From contig CM060851.1 of the NCBI GenBank assembly GCA_030737835.1, positions 992,001-1,056,000 of the forward strand: 64,000 nt of DNA, read 5' to 3'. Positions within the stretch are counted from its first letter, which is position 1. Each line of letters begins with the position of its first letter. Of the stretch, positions 24,701 through 38,234 are shown one piece after another. A program made the translations under genes and the position numbers. This DNA is from Acorus gramineus (lineage: Eukaryota; Streptophyta; Magnoliopsida; Acorales; Acoraceae). The notes below the pieces were generated by a model. The model was not told the DNA's origin. It did not search any database and saw nothing but the letters and a program-made list of their open reading frames with translations.

Positions 24701-24903
24701 ATTGTTGATTCATAAAGTCTATTAATAGAAATATTGTTAAATAAAAGAACATCGAGAAAATAAAAAAACACCAAAAGAATATTATCATGATCATTGAACT
24801 TTTCACGTTATATTCTTTATTTGTCCAAATTGTAGAGCTGCAAATTTTGATTTCATATGAATTGGTTCTTTATAGTTCCAAGGGGGTTTTATCGCGAAGC
24901 TGA
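21746..24903 (+). CDS. HISN5: Imidazoleglycerol-phosphate dehydratase (histidine biosynthesis, plastid)
   Basis: The enzyme dehydrates imidazole glycerol phosphate to imidazole acetol phosphate, a manganese-dependent step of histidine synthesis in plastids. Exons: 21746-21947, 22046-22170, 22833-22937, 23034-23126, 23467-23541, 24312-24374, 24557-24666, 24876-24903. All phases close, giving 266 aa, normal for the plant enzyme. The first ~65 residues are rich in Ser, Pro and Arg and look like a chloroplast transit peptide. The metal-binding signatures are present: [38 protein letters not shown] and [19 protein letters not shown]. Exon 3 starts at CAACTTGC after tgtcag, which keeps the DQLASHGLF join; an acceptor at 22805 would insert nine extra residues. 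Confidence 0.95.
23558..23625. repeat. Short tandem repeat in IGPD intron 5
   Basis: The phrase ggaaaatataatagttattcc occurs twice with a period of about 33 bp, just after the exon ending at 23541. It is non-coding. Confidence 0.7.
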
Positions 24904-25972
24904 ACTTGTTGGAATAAACTCGAGTCTTGTTTGATCAATACAAAATGGTAAATTTTCTCAGCATGTTTCTATTATGATAAATTTTTACACGAAGCAAAAC
25001 AAGTGATATCTTTCTTCTTTCTTTCCTTTTATAATTTTGTTGCAGCTAAAGATCTATAACAAAAGTGGGATTATTTAAGTTTCTTGGAATAGCAAGATCA
25101 AAAAAAAAAAATGGTGGTGAAGCAGAGACTGGTTTTTGTGGGGAGATCACCATTCAGAATGCAGAGATGTTGTGAACAGTCCCTACTTGCCTGGAACAGG
25201 CCAATCACTGTCCCAAGTTATTTTTGTTTTATGTTATTTTTTAATGGGATATTTAGGTGTCTCAATCATTCTCATTTATTAACTTTATAGTTTAACTGAA
25301 TATTTAGCACTGTTACTGTTTGGGTGCTTAGTCTGTTTTGTAACCTCGCCATATCACTAGTGTAGTGTATGAAATCACCAGACAAAGTATACATCACTAT
25401 CTTGGTATATACTCCACGCAAAAAATATAAAAAATATAAAATCAGTATGTGTACATTTTTTTTTTGAAGAAAATGTATTTCATTAGTTAAATACAAACTT
25501 CAAGGAGAAAAAAAAACGTGTGCAAGGCTATAGCCTGAACATATCATTTTTCAAAAAATAACTATTAAGTTATTACAAAACAAATAGTTTTGAGCTGCTA
25601 ATATACTCAATCTAACTGCACTCTCATACACCCTGATAGCACTAAAACAAATAAAACCATATGAATGACATGCATCATTATTGCAAATATTTACTTTAAA
25701 AAGAAAATGGAACATGCCGAGGACTTAAAAATAATATATGCCAGGCAAGATTGTTAAATATATTTTTTTTAAATAAATAAACATAAAGCACGGTGCACCC
25801 ATTGGAATGGACGTACAATAATTCATTGCAGAAAATGTGTTATTAAACATTACAAATGGGTTGTGTAGTTCTCCAACTCCTGTCATATGCTCTACACTTG
25901 GAATATCTGAGAACCATGTAAAGAACAGATGTACAAAAGAAAAATAAAACACACAAGAATCTGACCCTAAAT
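24904..25972. other. Intergenic region between convergent genes
   Basis: This holds the 3' UTR of the IGPD gene (plus, ending somewhere before about 25300) and the 3' UTR of the XRN4 gene (minus, CDS ending at 25973). The region is AT-rich with A/T runs. No further gene or element was recognised. Confidence 0.5.
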
Positions 25973-28900
25973 TCATGTATGCCTGCTTTGATCTGACGAG
26001 CTCGACGAAGCCCGAACACGAGCTAGATAAGCCTTCTGCGGCTGCATCACGGGCCTACCGTGATATTTGTAAATCCAATTGTTTGGTGGCTGAGGCGGTG
26101 CTGGCCCTAAATTCTCATTCAACATCTGCTGCTGCTGCTGGTAGTGGTTTTGCTTGTTGTAATACAACCCTACATCCTGATCCCGAACGTGATTTTGCGG
26201 TCTCCTCCGGTCCTGAATCTTCAGAGTTGAAATCTCCCTCTCAAGCGCGTAATTCTGTTCTTGAGAGCCAAATCTCTCCTGCGTTCTGAAGTTTTGTCTC
26301 GCCTCGTTGTAGACGGAGGCAGGTCTGTGGTTGGTCATGAATGCTCGAGCGTTGTAACTCATGTGGTTGTAGTAATTCGTGTCCGGCACCAAGCCGGCAG
26401 GCCCTGACTTGTTTTGGAAGTACGGGGAACCGTTGCGATTCGGCATTTCCAGCAATCCAGAAGCACCACCGTTGTTATGAGATTTTATCTGGAGTGTGTT
26501 CCTGACCAGTCGATGTGCTGCTACACCAAGGAGGGGGCCAGAGATTGCACCTGGCACAGGCCGCCTGTCAACAAAACGACACAGCAAACAAGGATTATTT
26601 TCCAATAACCATAACTGGACTTTTTTTGCTTTAATAATCACAATCATGTTAAATTTAGGGTTTAAACTGAGGGGAATAATGTGTTATACTGTCATTTATA
26701 CAAATCCAGCAAGTTGAGATTTAGTTCTTGGGAAGGAATCATGAGCATTTAAATACCTGTCTCTAGCTTGATTTCGCCTGCCACCATTGTCTTCATGCCA
26801 TAGCATGGGGAATGGTTTGATGTCGTATGAACTTATAACCTGAAATAGGAAAAGAAAAGGATTTAAACTATAATGCATGTTTGAAACATGTTTCTACAAA
26901 GCAGCAGTCACATCTAGGAGAGAACTTAATCCATCCCATCCTGAACCTTCAGATCAAAATGATATGAGATCCAAACAACACTCAATTCAGTAGGCTTTAT
27001 TACATTTGACTAATCAGAATCCTGTTAAACCCAGGCTGAAATAAGTTATTTCTTAGTACCAAGTTCCCACTGATTTCCATATTAGATTGTCAGTTCAAAG
27101 TAACAAAATCCCATGCCACAGTTCAAGATCAAAAGATTAATATTTTGGACAAACCTTTGGCGGCATGATTACACCTTCAGGAGGTTCTGGAATATGAGGA
27201 TGGGATTGCGGATTGATAAAAGTGGCATTTCTGCAAAAAATTATATATATATAAAGAAAAGAAAAGAAAAGAAAAGAAAAGGAAAGTGGGGACATAAAAA
27301 GATTAACACAGGAAATTTCAGAAACCAAGGGTAGAAAAAGATAGAAGGCTTACAGAACTCTGTTATCTTCAAGGGCATTAAATCCTTTAAGTGGTGAAAG
27401 GATCAGTCTACTAAGCCCATTTCTCCAGCTCAACCAAATGTACCCACTCATTCCCTCACTGCAACAATGTAATACAGATCATGAGGAATATACCAAAAAA
27501 CTACATATAAAAGCCAAAGGCCCATCTGCATAGTGCTACTTCCTAACCTGGCATGGGTATCAATTTCATAAGGATATCGTTCTTCCATGGGTATCTGGCT
27601 ATACAAAACGTAAAGAAAGTGGATGTGAGCTGCCAAATGATGGCTTTCATGCACATAGAGTACATCGTACATCATGCTATTACGAGCCCTTTCTTCATCC
27701 TGATTGGACATGAAGGTAACAGAAGTATCATTGAATAGCTCCAACATGGTGAGAATGATATCATGAATAACACAAGAATATGGACTGGACAAGTAATTCA
27801 CACCGTCAAAGTTTCTTCTAACTTCTTAGTTTCGGCTAGCAATCGCCGTTCATCAATGAAAGGCAGTTTCGCAACACCCTGGTTTCCAAAGGTCATATTG
27901 AACGCCATCGATATAATGTTATATATAATAATTAAATGGACAATTACTATCTGATTTATGCGCATACCTGCCATGCAAACCGTTTTCCATTCATATCTAT
28001 CTCAAAATCTGACAACAGAGAGAATCATTGTCAGCTTGATGAAAAGTGTGGAGTTCTAAAGAAAGAATTGTGTTATCAGAATCCAATTTCAAACATTGAG
28101 CTACATTACCTTCGGGATAAAATGAATGAATGGGGGAGTTTGGATCAGTCATCAACTTTCTATAGTGCTTTGGCAAAGCATTTGAACTGCACATAATAGA
28201 TAAATTTAAGGTCGCCATACTCTATTGAACCATTGCGCTGACAAAGGAACTACAGCATCACTTATACATAGAATAGCTTCTAGATAAAGGTAATACCTGG
28301 CGACTGGTAATGTACCCATTAATTGATCAAATGGTTTGAATGGCTCCCCTAGGAAAAATATAACTTCCAAGTCGACCAAATCTTTAAGATCTGATGCAAA
28401 TGGAGCATAATGATACTGATAGTACCTGAGAAAACAAACATATCAAAATTGGCAGGACATGTGATGCTTAAACTGTATCTTGCTACAAGATACTTTTAAA
28501 TGATAACCACTCCCTAGTCATACATAAACATAAGACTTACAGTTTAAACAAATCAATTGGTAACAAAAACTCACCGAACAAACTAATTTTGAAATGTAAT
28601 ACTGAAAATTTATATCAATTTTCAGAGAAAAACTACTCTTAGAACTGCCAGCATAAGAATTCTAAAGATAATTAGATAAGGATTAACATCAATTAACTAG
28701 TCTCAGGCTACTGGAATTTTAATTTAGATGGAATTTAGAATAAAAATAAATTTAAAATAAAAAAGAACAGAAAAAGTTATCAATTTTCTAGAACTAATAA
28801 GAGCATAAATTTAAGTGCAGCAGCACAAGGCCACACGTGCTGTTTTAGAACCCCACGGCATATGATTTGGTATGTGCGATTTCTAGAGTGAAACCGTTCG

Positions 28901-31900
28901 AACAGCCCAGATTCCCAGATTCTAAAGCGTCTAAAAAATGAACACTCAGGAACAAATTCCTTCAAACAGCATTCAAACGACAGTTTAAAAAATTAAAAGA
29001 ACGGCATTTCAAAAGACAGTTCAAAAATTTAAAAGAACAACCATTTGGATGGACCTGATTCTGTTCAAACAGTCAATGTGCGCATATCATATGCAGCCAC
29101 ACGTGCGGTTCGGACCTTGACTGCACATGCGGACCACATATTACTTTAAAACGTTGGTGGCAGAAACAATAAGTTTCAGTTTTATCATCAAAATTAACTA
29201 ACCATTGCCAGGAGCAGACACCCTGGTAGTAATAACGCATGATCCAGCAAAGACCTTCGACATAATTCAAGACCTGCCAACATACAAAACTATTACATTT
29301 CCACATAATTACAATAAAAATCTCTATTGCATGAACCATACAAAGAGAAATATGACCAATTTGTAACAAGTTTATTTATATATGTGCATCAGTGTGTCGG
29401 ACCTAGCACTTTCAATTCTGAAATCTAAAGTCATACAAGTCTGTATGAGACAATAATGTTTGTTTTATTTAGCACCCATGAATATTACATGTACAACAGT
29501 ACTATTTGACATAGAGGCACTTCATTGATAAACAATCACTCACTGCAGTAACAAAAGAAAAAAAGTGAGCGGAAGATTTATGTTTTTGTAGTCTATTAAA
29601 AACCATATCGTCAGCATACTATTACAATATTCAGCACCAATATAGGTGTATGATTTACCTAATCTTCCAAAAGTCAATGAATACTTAATATTATCCAAGA
29701 AAAGGTTTTTTATTCTTCTAACATTATTCTATTCTCAACGACAATGAATAGAAAGAAAGAAAGAAAGAAAAAGACGACAGCAGCATAGATTTGCTCATAT
29801 TATAACAATTACGAGCGAGTCGGTAAATAAGTAGTTTCCTACACGGATATCTTGGCTAAATATTTTCCTACAAATACATTTTAGCATAATATTTTCTTAT
29901 TACATCTTAGCTAAAATAAGCCTCCATCTAACACAACCATCGAATTTTAGTATATTATTGATGAAAAGAAATAGAACTTACAATTTTCTTCTTCTCTTCT
30001 TCAATCTTCTCTGGTTCTATTGTGTTCAATTTCTCAGCGTAATACCTTTCTTTGTATCCAGGCTCACCCAGTTTCACCTGAAAGAAAAAAAGTTCATCTC
30101 CAATAAAAAAATCTAGCAGGCTGAATAGTTAGATTCAAAGAAATAATTTTTTTTTTACTGAAAATTCAAATAAATAATCTTGAAATATTCAAAATTCCAT
30201 CGTTCGGTGAATCTCAAGGTGAGGAATTTATATGCCAATAGTGAATTACTATGTGTACATTCTTTAAGTGTCCATTACTCCATTTCCATGTTTCCATAAT
30301 TTACTAAATTACATATATCAATCTAATGCATAATAACTCCTGAACCCAAAAGATTTTAAATTTCCCACCAGATACTGATTTAATATATACATATATTATC
30401 AAATAACTTGTCTGCAATCGACAACTCTCTTACTTTAGGTTCCATGTATTCCTTCACAACTTTTTAAAATGAATTATTAAATACACTGGGAAATTTGTAA
30501 CCCGACCACACTTTCTCATTGATCCTTACATAAACTAGTTGACAGAAATCAACATAAATCCATCATGTTCATTCATTTGACAAACTGACACGTGGCCCTT
30601 TCAAACCCAGGGCTCCCTGGGTTTCGTCTCCTGCAGGAATTTTGACCTATTCTCTTTCCAAACTTGGTACAGGCAACCAAAGTATCCCAGACACCAAAAT
30701 AGAACAATTTATATATCGACATAAACATAATAATATATTACACTTCACTAAATCTAGTAACAGCCATTTGAGATCCTAACTCTTCTTAGCTCCCATGAAT
30801 GAGAATCTCAGATCCCCCATCAAATTAATATGATATTACAGATCATGGAATCTAAAAATTTATGCATGATCTAATTTTAAAATACAGGTTAAATAGAAAT
30901 TCATAAATCAGACCTTGTCTGGAGGTGGAACTGAGGGTTCTTCAGAAGAATCTTGTTTCATTTTAAGCTTCTGCTCTTCATCATTGATGTCACGTAACTC
31001 ACGTGCCTAAGTTGGGCAAGAAAAGTAATAGTCCAGATATCAGTTAAGGACTTTGACATATAACAAACTCAGGAACAAGCATCAACATAAAGCAATTTGA
31101 TTACTCTCTGAATACGAGCACGCTTCTGAAATATTTGGTCTTCGTGAACAGCAACAGCCTGGATAAAATGTTCTACCCTCTCCAATGAAATCTAAAGACA
31201 TGATACATCTGCTATTAGAAGATGGTCAAACCAAGCAGCTTATCAAACAAACATACAAATAATTATGATTATAATTACAGGGCCCTGAGCAAGTTCAATA
31301 AGAAATACAACTTGCCCGATGTTTGATCAAATTTTCAACGTTAATACACATCGTTTCAGCAGCTTTTGGTACAGTTTAGTGGCATTGTATATATTTTATA
31401 ATTCAATCACAAAAATAGATTTTAAGAAGAGATGCAAAAACCCGTAAAACATCAAAAACAAACAATTAGGGACAGATTTCTTAAAGATGACATAATCAAC
31501 CACAATTAAAAAAAAATTGAATTATAATTAACGCAAAACAAAAGGAAGCTTAAAATTAAAAGTTCATTCTGAAATTGCAATCCATGCAGGCAACATTTTC
31601 AATGTTTGACTGATTTATCATAATTTCCTTTGCATGTGGGCACAACTACCATTACTTACTAAATGCAAAAAAAGCAAATCCAGGAAGGGCATGCGTTCCC
31701 AAACGCAGAATGTACCATCAATTCACATTAAGTAGGTGGCCCTATACTAAATTGTCCCACCTAGACATCCCATCTATGACACTTTCCTTCGCACATGACC
31801 CAAACAACCAGTTGGCAAGCCATTCTACCTGACTAATAAAAATTTCTATGGACACAATATTTTCCAAATGATCCAGAGACTGGCTATTAACAATATATGC

Positions 31901-34900
31901 CACAAAAATTATCCCTCACAGTCCAATCCCTTTCCGATCCTTCAAAAACATACTATCAAAAACACAAGGCAAAGATTGAACTGCAACATCAGAGAGATAA
32001 AGCATTTAAGGACGAGAAATTACCTCACCCGCATCTGTGATATAGCCACCCATCGATGGAAACTCATTTCTATAAACAGCCATTAATAGATTAATTGCAC
32101 CCTGCAGCACCAAAAAGAGCCTTCAGTGGATACAACAAGTATATTAAGACTTTAGGTTGACTAGTACTGTCACAATAATGAAAGCAGTTCTTTAAGCTGC
32201 ACGATGAAGAAAGAAAAAGAAGTTTGAGATATTTGTGAATGCAACTTTTTTTCCGAAACTTTCACTAATAGATTTAAAGAGTGGAATTGCCAAAAACCTC
32301 ACGGATCTCCAATGTAGGCATGTGTGGAAGGAAGTCATTGCCAACAAAAAAACACATGAACACAAAATCATCGATCAGGCGCTCAAAGTTGATCTTAAAT
32401 GGTGGGTCGGGTATCTCCAGATCATACTCCAAATATTCTCGCAAAACCCAGATGTTGAGGAACTGTTGAGACATTGATATGTATATATTAGAGAAACCAT
32501 ACCAGATCATACCCAAGTTAGCTAGGGGAATTTTGACAATTTTAATTAGAAATGAATAGGAAATATAAGAATATTTCAAGATTTATAAACAGTTCAGATA
32601 TTTAGATGCTCAATAACCTGGTATTTTTTCTTGTAAATTGGGGGGGCATCTATGGGCTTTCCATTCACTCCACCAGTTTGCTCACCAGACTGACCTCTGC
32701 AGTCTGCTGCAAAATGCCCAACTTGACCGCAAAGAAAGCATTTCTCCTCTTGTCCTGGCATGGTTATCACCTGTATAGTTGGCCAAAATATTTTTCAGTA
32801 TTATTCCCAATTTGACAAATTTATAAAAGTGAAAAAGGCAAGTTGTCTACAGAGTAAGATTGATGCACCTCTCTCAAAATCGAAAAATGAACCTCATGGG
32901 TAGCTAAAGAAAGCATAATTAAATCGGCATCCTGTGAAGAGCAGAATGAATCAACATGAGTGATTTTCTCATTATAAAAATATGATGAACATATTCTGAT
33001 AGAATACTTTTGAAAAGCAATAAAGGGCTCACCAATCCATACAAACAATGCCGAGTGTTTGGGTTAAAACCGGGAAGATTCCGCTGCAACCTGATGTAGG
33101 ACATGATCTTGTGCTCACCCTCACCAGGAACATTTGAATCAGACAGTATAACCTTCAAATAATCATCCAATGTACAGCTCCATGAATACATTTAGACAGA
33201 GACAGGGTAGAGTACCCTGGACACAGAAGTATTCGAGGAAATAAAGCCAGAAGAGATTACTCCACTAAGCCAGAAACCATCCGACCCAAAGTGCAGAAAT
33301 CTAAGTCAAGACTAGAGAGATATAGAACCAGACCTTGGTACGCTGCCAGCCTCGAGCATGGTTCAGCCTCATGTGTGTATAATACTGAAGCGCCACAGAC
33401 AATGATGCCATAAATTCAGTTCCAGGAGTTATAACATTTGAGTCAGCTGTTTCAAGTTTCTCCTTGGGAGCCAACCGTCTCCCTTCTGCCTCAAACTCTT
33501 GCCTCAACCTCTCTTCTTCTGCCTTCTACAACAAATGCATATGCCCAATTATAGTTAAATCCATAGTATGACAAACCTGTATTAACAAGTTAAGGAGATG
33601 CAAGGGCTTACTGCTTCAGCTGCATCTTTGGCAGCTCGGAAGCGCCGAGACCGCTGCTGGTTCATTTTAGCCCTTGGCGCAACCCCATCTACGAAATAAT
33701 TCAAAACTACCATTAACCCAGTTCACAACACTTAAAAAACAACCATATTCTCAAAAATAAAAAAAACTCACCGATCGCCATGTACAAAAGCTTCCTAGGA
33801 CGAACCAATCCGAATATATGATCAATATAGTCAAATATAGACTTAAAAACATCGTCATAACTGGCAGGAGCAGGCTACACAGTAAACACAGATTAGTTAG
33901 CAAATAAACATTGGTCTAACAAGTAAAAGTAGAAGCAAAAAAACTCTTAATTTTTCTAAATATCACCACTTTTATATAAGCTTCATCCTTGAAAAACAAA
34001 CTTACAAGATCATTGTTTTAACAATTATACAATTCCCATAGCACAACTGTTATATCTCAAGGCTAACATGAGATATTCAAGAGGAATTTGTCGCACACAT
34101 TACCATCATGAGGCTTTTATAAGTACTAACTATCGGTGGTATTACGTGCATAAAGAAGCCCATTTTCTAAATAGAAAAGGGGTATCATCTAGAGGGGTCC
34201 CACATATAGCAAGTTGCTAGAAGAGGAGAGACTGGCAGTCCTAATTCTTAGCAATTTTTTTGTCAAATGACCCAAGCAGTGTTCGGATATGCGGCCGCAT
34301 GGCATATCCGGACGCTATGTGGGCATAATTGGTCCGATATGCAGGCAAGGCGCATAGGATTTCACAGTTTTAACAGGTCGGGTGGCCAAGTTAGCCCACC
34401 CGACCCGTTGAATAACTTTAAAAAAAAGAGAGAGAGAGACCAAATCGAAGGCTCGAAGCCGACCCTAATTTTTGGTCTTCGTCATCTTCAGGTAATCTCT
34501 CTGCCTCTCTCTCTCTCTCATTTCTCTCATCAGATCTCTCTGCCTCTCTCCCTCAGATCCTCTCCCCCTCAGATCTCTCTGCCTCTCTCTCTATTTCTCT
34601 GCCTCTCTTTGATCTCTCTCTCAGTGTCTCTGTCTCTCTCTGTCGATAGCAACCGAAATTGATTTGGGTGACATCCTCGCCATCAAGCTTACACGTCATT
34701 CATGTGTCAATTACGTGGGGCCCACGATTCAGATTAATAGAATCCCTGTTAATCATATAAAATCCCATATGATTAACATGACTGATGGGCCCATGATTCT
34801 GCATCAGTAATATAATTTGTCCTATTAAGATGGATATTGATGGACTTAGATGGGATTGAATATATGGTATTTTATATGATATCATCTGTCCCAATCAATA

Positions 34901-36227
34901 ATATAATTTGTACTAAAAGTTCACATCCTCACATTATAAACATTTGAGACACATGATAATTCTTATCCGGAAACTAGGACAAATATGATTGAATATATAT
35001 GTATTCAAGTAGAATTTTTATTATGTTTCAACACTTGATTGCAAAACCCTTGTTCCACTCAATGGTGGTGCCAAACTTAACTGACTTTTTGTTGACAGGA
35101 AATTAAAAAAAATAAAACCAAGTTCCTTGCATCTGTCATATGGAACCTTCATGCTTTCACTCTCTGCCAAAATAAATTTTGCCAACTCTGCAGCGATGAA
35201 GCCAAAAATTTCCTGAGATTTGAATAACTTTCATCAAACTAATCACAATAACAGCTGACTCGTGAAACCAAAAAAAAACCCATCATTACCTGGGAAGATC
35301 CAACAATGAGTTTGGAGGGAAGAGGATTGTCTATAGATTCCTTGTCTAGGACACGACCATACCTCACATACCGGATGTTGGTGTCCCCAAAATCCATCCC
35401 GTAGAATAGCCCTTTTTCATTACTGTTATTAGATGCATTATGCGAGTGAGACTAAAAGTAACACATCAAGAATTTCAACACAGAGAACCTCTTATGTTGG
35501 AAGGGGGTATTTACCCCCACCCTGCCCTTCATTCACCACCCCAAAAAGAAAATTTCAGGTGGGTGGGTAAGAGAGAGAGAGAGATGTGTAACTTTTAGGA
35601 CGGCGGTCCGTGGAGGGTCTGGGTGGACAGCGGCACTAGGCGGACGGGGAAACAATCATGAAGGGGGGCCAAGGAGGGGGAGCGTGGCCATACAACCAAC
35701 ATTTTTATTTGATTTTTTTAACATTGTTATTTTTATCAATCTATTGGAAAAAAAAAAATTATACTATTAACATATATTGCTGGTTTCACAAATGACACAA
35801 TTGAGCGGCATTTGTCACAAACATAAAGAATTCAATATTCAAAACTCCAAAAAAAAAAAATCAGGATTCAACAAAAGCCAGTCAAAGACAACAATAATAT
35901 GTCACAAGAAAACATTAAATCATGGTTTCCACACAAGAAAAAATTCTTCAGATCCAATTCAATCATCAAGAACAGCAAATAAAAGAAATCAAGAACGCGT
36001 TGGATGATCCATACCCTCCCCTCGGGATGGAAGCACGGGTGGATGATCCCGTTCATGTCGAGGTAGAGGTTGTCGAACTCAAACCCGTTAGGGTTCGGTC
36101 TGGACGGGTCGATCGCGCCGGCCGGGAACCCGTTCTCGTCGACCTCCGGCGGCTCCTCCTCCACCACGTCCGCTATCGACAGCGGGTACCGGTCGGCGAG
36201 CCACCTGTAGAACGCCGGCACACCCAT
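25973..36227 (-). CDS. XRN4: 5'-3' exoribonuclease of the XRN4 (EIN5) type
   Basis: Degrades decapped mRNA 5' to 3' in the cytoplasm in the characterised plant family. Exons 5'-3': 36015-36227, 33772-33874, 33612-33688, 33334-33525, 33033-33152, 32869-32931, 32618-32770, 32298-32462, 32024-32101, 31105-31191, 30914-31006, 29982-30077, 29203-29273, 28297-28425, 28110-28186, 27968-28008, 27804-27878, 27548-27699, 27354-27458, 27155-27230, 26757-26839, 25973-26564. All phases close, giving 946 aa, close to Arabidopsis XRN4 (947 aa, from memory). Seen: start [15 protein letters not shown]; catalytic-core [42 protein letters not shown]; a CCHC zinc knuckle (C267, C270, H275, C280); [19 protein letters not shown]; and a low-complexity Gln/Asn-rich tail with PPNNWI. 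The sequence after the knuckle ([21 protein letters not shown]) fits XRN4 better than nuclear XRN2/3. Intron 1 (2.1 kb) contains a hexokinase fragment. Confidence 0.95.
34700..34820. repeat. Short inverted repeat in XRN4 intron 1
   Basis: gttaatcatata and tatgattaac flank aaatccca, and gtggggcccacgat is mirrored loosely by atgggcccatgat. It may be the core of a small degraded MITE. The CT-rich tract at about 34495-34645 beside it is low complexity. Confidence 0.4.
35030..35422 (-). pseudogene. Hexokinase gene fragment (two exons) inside XRN4 intron 1
   Basis: Exon-like block A (35290-35422, minus) reads [15 protein letters not shown] and on to LIVGSSQ, followed by a consensus gtaatg donor. 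Block B starts at 35212 after an aatctcag acceptor and reads [21 protein letters not shown], then after one frameshift [20 protein letters not shown]. These align in order with plant hexokinase EKGLFYALDLGGTNFR, ELFxFIAxALAKFV, RELGFTFSFPV and LIKWTKGF (family knowledge from memory). The phosphate-binding GGTN is changed to GDTN. About 110 residues of a roughly 500-residue enzyme are present, with the donor-gene intron retained, so this came from DNA and not from a processed transcript. It lies in the same orientation as XRN4. Confidence 0.85.
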
Positions 36228-37007
36228 GTCTCCTCCCCCCCCTCTCTCTCTCAGAAGATCCGGAGACGATCGATAGTGATAGAGAGAGAAAGTTAGGGTT
36301 TTTAGAGAGAGAAAGTTAAAGTTTTTCGGGTTGTTGACCGTATTAATTGTATGGGACTTGAAAAGACGAAAATGCCCCTGGGGTTCGGTAAGGTATAGCT
36401 CTATGAGCCGTCTGATTCATGATTTTAGGATTGGATAATGTTATCATTTTGGATAATATTATTCAAGATTCTCCCGTAATATATGGATTACAGGATATAA
36501 ATAACGTAATGTTAGTTAATATGTGTTAATATATGGATCACATAATATAAAGTTAGTTAATATGTGCTTTGATTGAGATTCATATTTTTGAATTCTAACA
36601 AAAAAATAAATATTCTATTTAGATAAAGATAAAAAACTATGATACTTGTCTATTAAGTTCATATCTATTTTTGTGTATTCTAAATTTTTCATTGGATTTG
36701 AATACTGACAAAAAAAAAAATAACTAATTCATTCAGATAAAGATGAAAAACTATGATATTTATCCATTTAGTTCAAAATTTATTTTTTTATTTATATCAG
36801 AATTATTTCATGGTGGAAGGGGTGCATGGAACTTATAGATTTTATTTTTTATATAGCAATGAAAATAATTTGAGACATGCATTCTTGATTAATAAATTAA
36901 GTCTCGTGCCTATCGTTTCTTTTTAAAAAAATGAAAACAATTAGTTATAGTTTCAATTATCTTACATTTTCTCTTTGCGAGCCTATTACTATGTTGTTAC
37001 ACGATTT

Positions 37008-37368
37008 TAGGGGTAGTGAACGAGCAAAGTAAGTGAAACTTAATTTTGTATTTAAGCTCAATTCATTTATAATTAAGTTCGGTTCAAGACTGAATTTAAT
37101 TTTGTGTTCAAACTCGACTCATTTATGCTATAAAAATAAAATAAAAGTTTAACTCGTTTAGACTCGTTAACTCATAAAATCATAACATAAAAAAACCCTA
37201 AATACTGTAAAATGAAAAAAAATACTAGACTCATAAACTTAGCTCGACTAATTTATAATCGAACTTTAAAAGTTATTGAAGCTCGACTCATTTATTTAAT
37301 TAAACGAGCCCCGAACAAACTCCAATCAAGCTGAGCCTAAGTGACTCAATTCGTTTACCAACCGGGGA
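37008..37368. mobile_element. hAT-like non-autonomous element with CTCGA/GAGCT words
   Basis: Left end TAGGGGTAGTGAACGAGC and right end TTCGTTTACCAACCGGGGA are inverted versions of the TAGGGGTGTAAACGAG end typical of small plant hAT elements. The interior repeats words such as gttcggttcaag, cgactcattta and aaacgagcc. No target duplication is clear. A relative with a perfect duplication is at 52957-53405. Confidence 0.6.
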
Positions 37369-38139
37369 CTTCTACTATTCCCTTCATTTAAAAATCGACA
37401 TTTTTTCATAAAAACAACTATCAAACAGTTTTTTGTTATTTTCAATCATTTTTTTTAACAAAATTATTTTATTTACTTTTAACAATAAAATATGATCACC
37501 TTCAGTTACATCACATCCATCAGTCCATTCATTTGGTGAAGAGTGGATCGATCATAGATATGATACAGTGTGGATTTGGTGGATTTGTTTTGTTATTGTC
37601 ATTGACATAAAATATAAGATGCATCACTCATTCACTGTTCACTTTTTAAAACAAAGCAACAATCACAGATAATGAAAAGCACTTTTTAAACTGCCACTAT
37701 ATTTCAAAGATAATTAAATTGTTTTTTAGATGTATTTTTTATTATCATTATGAAAGCATACACTAGAATACATGAAAACAATGATGAAGGCTAATTCTAT
37801 ACATTTAAAAAAAAAATATAAAGTTCAATAAAATATAATTTTGTTATAGTTGATAGACACAAGAGATATCCAATCGTGAACTTAGTGACTATACAACAAA
37901 CTCCTGTTATAGAGTTTGAATCATCTATAGTAAAATAACATGGAAAGTATATGACAGTCAATAAAATACTGCTATATAGGTGATTTAATTTTGTTTTTCA
38001 CCATTTTAATACTCTTACCGGTATATTAAAAGTTATATTTATTTTTTAATACTTTTATTATCACCTACGTGATCATTTTTTATTGACTGTTATACACTTT
38101 TTATGTGTATTTGACACATAAGATCCTTACATGCCTGAT

Positions 38140-38234
38140 ATAAGGCTTGATATGTGAGCAATACCCATAACTTTGATAGTACAAATATAAGGCTTGATAT
38201 GTGACCAATACCCATAACTTTTGGTAGTACAAAA
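38140..38234. repeat. 47-bp tandem duplication
   Basis: Two copies (38140-38186 and 38187-38234) of ataaggcttgatatgtga(g/c)caatacccataactt..., with a few differences. Non-coding. Confidence 0.85.

Noticed and set aside
34267-34662. 131-aa ORF in XRN4 intron 1
   Set aside because: The second half is low-complexity Ser/Leu from CT repeats and the first half matches nothing; it lies inside an intron on the opposite strand.
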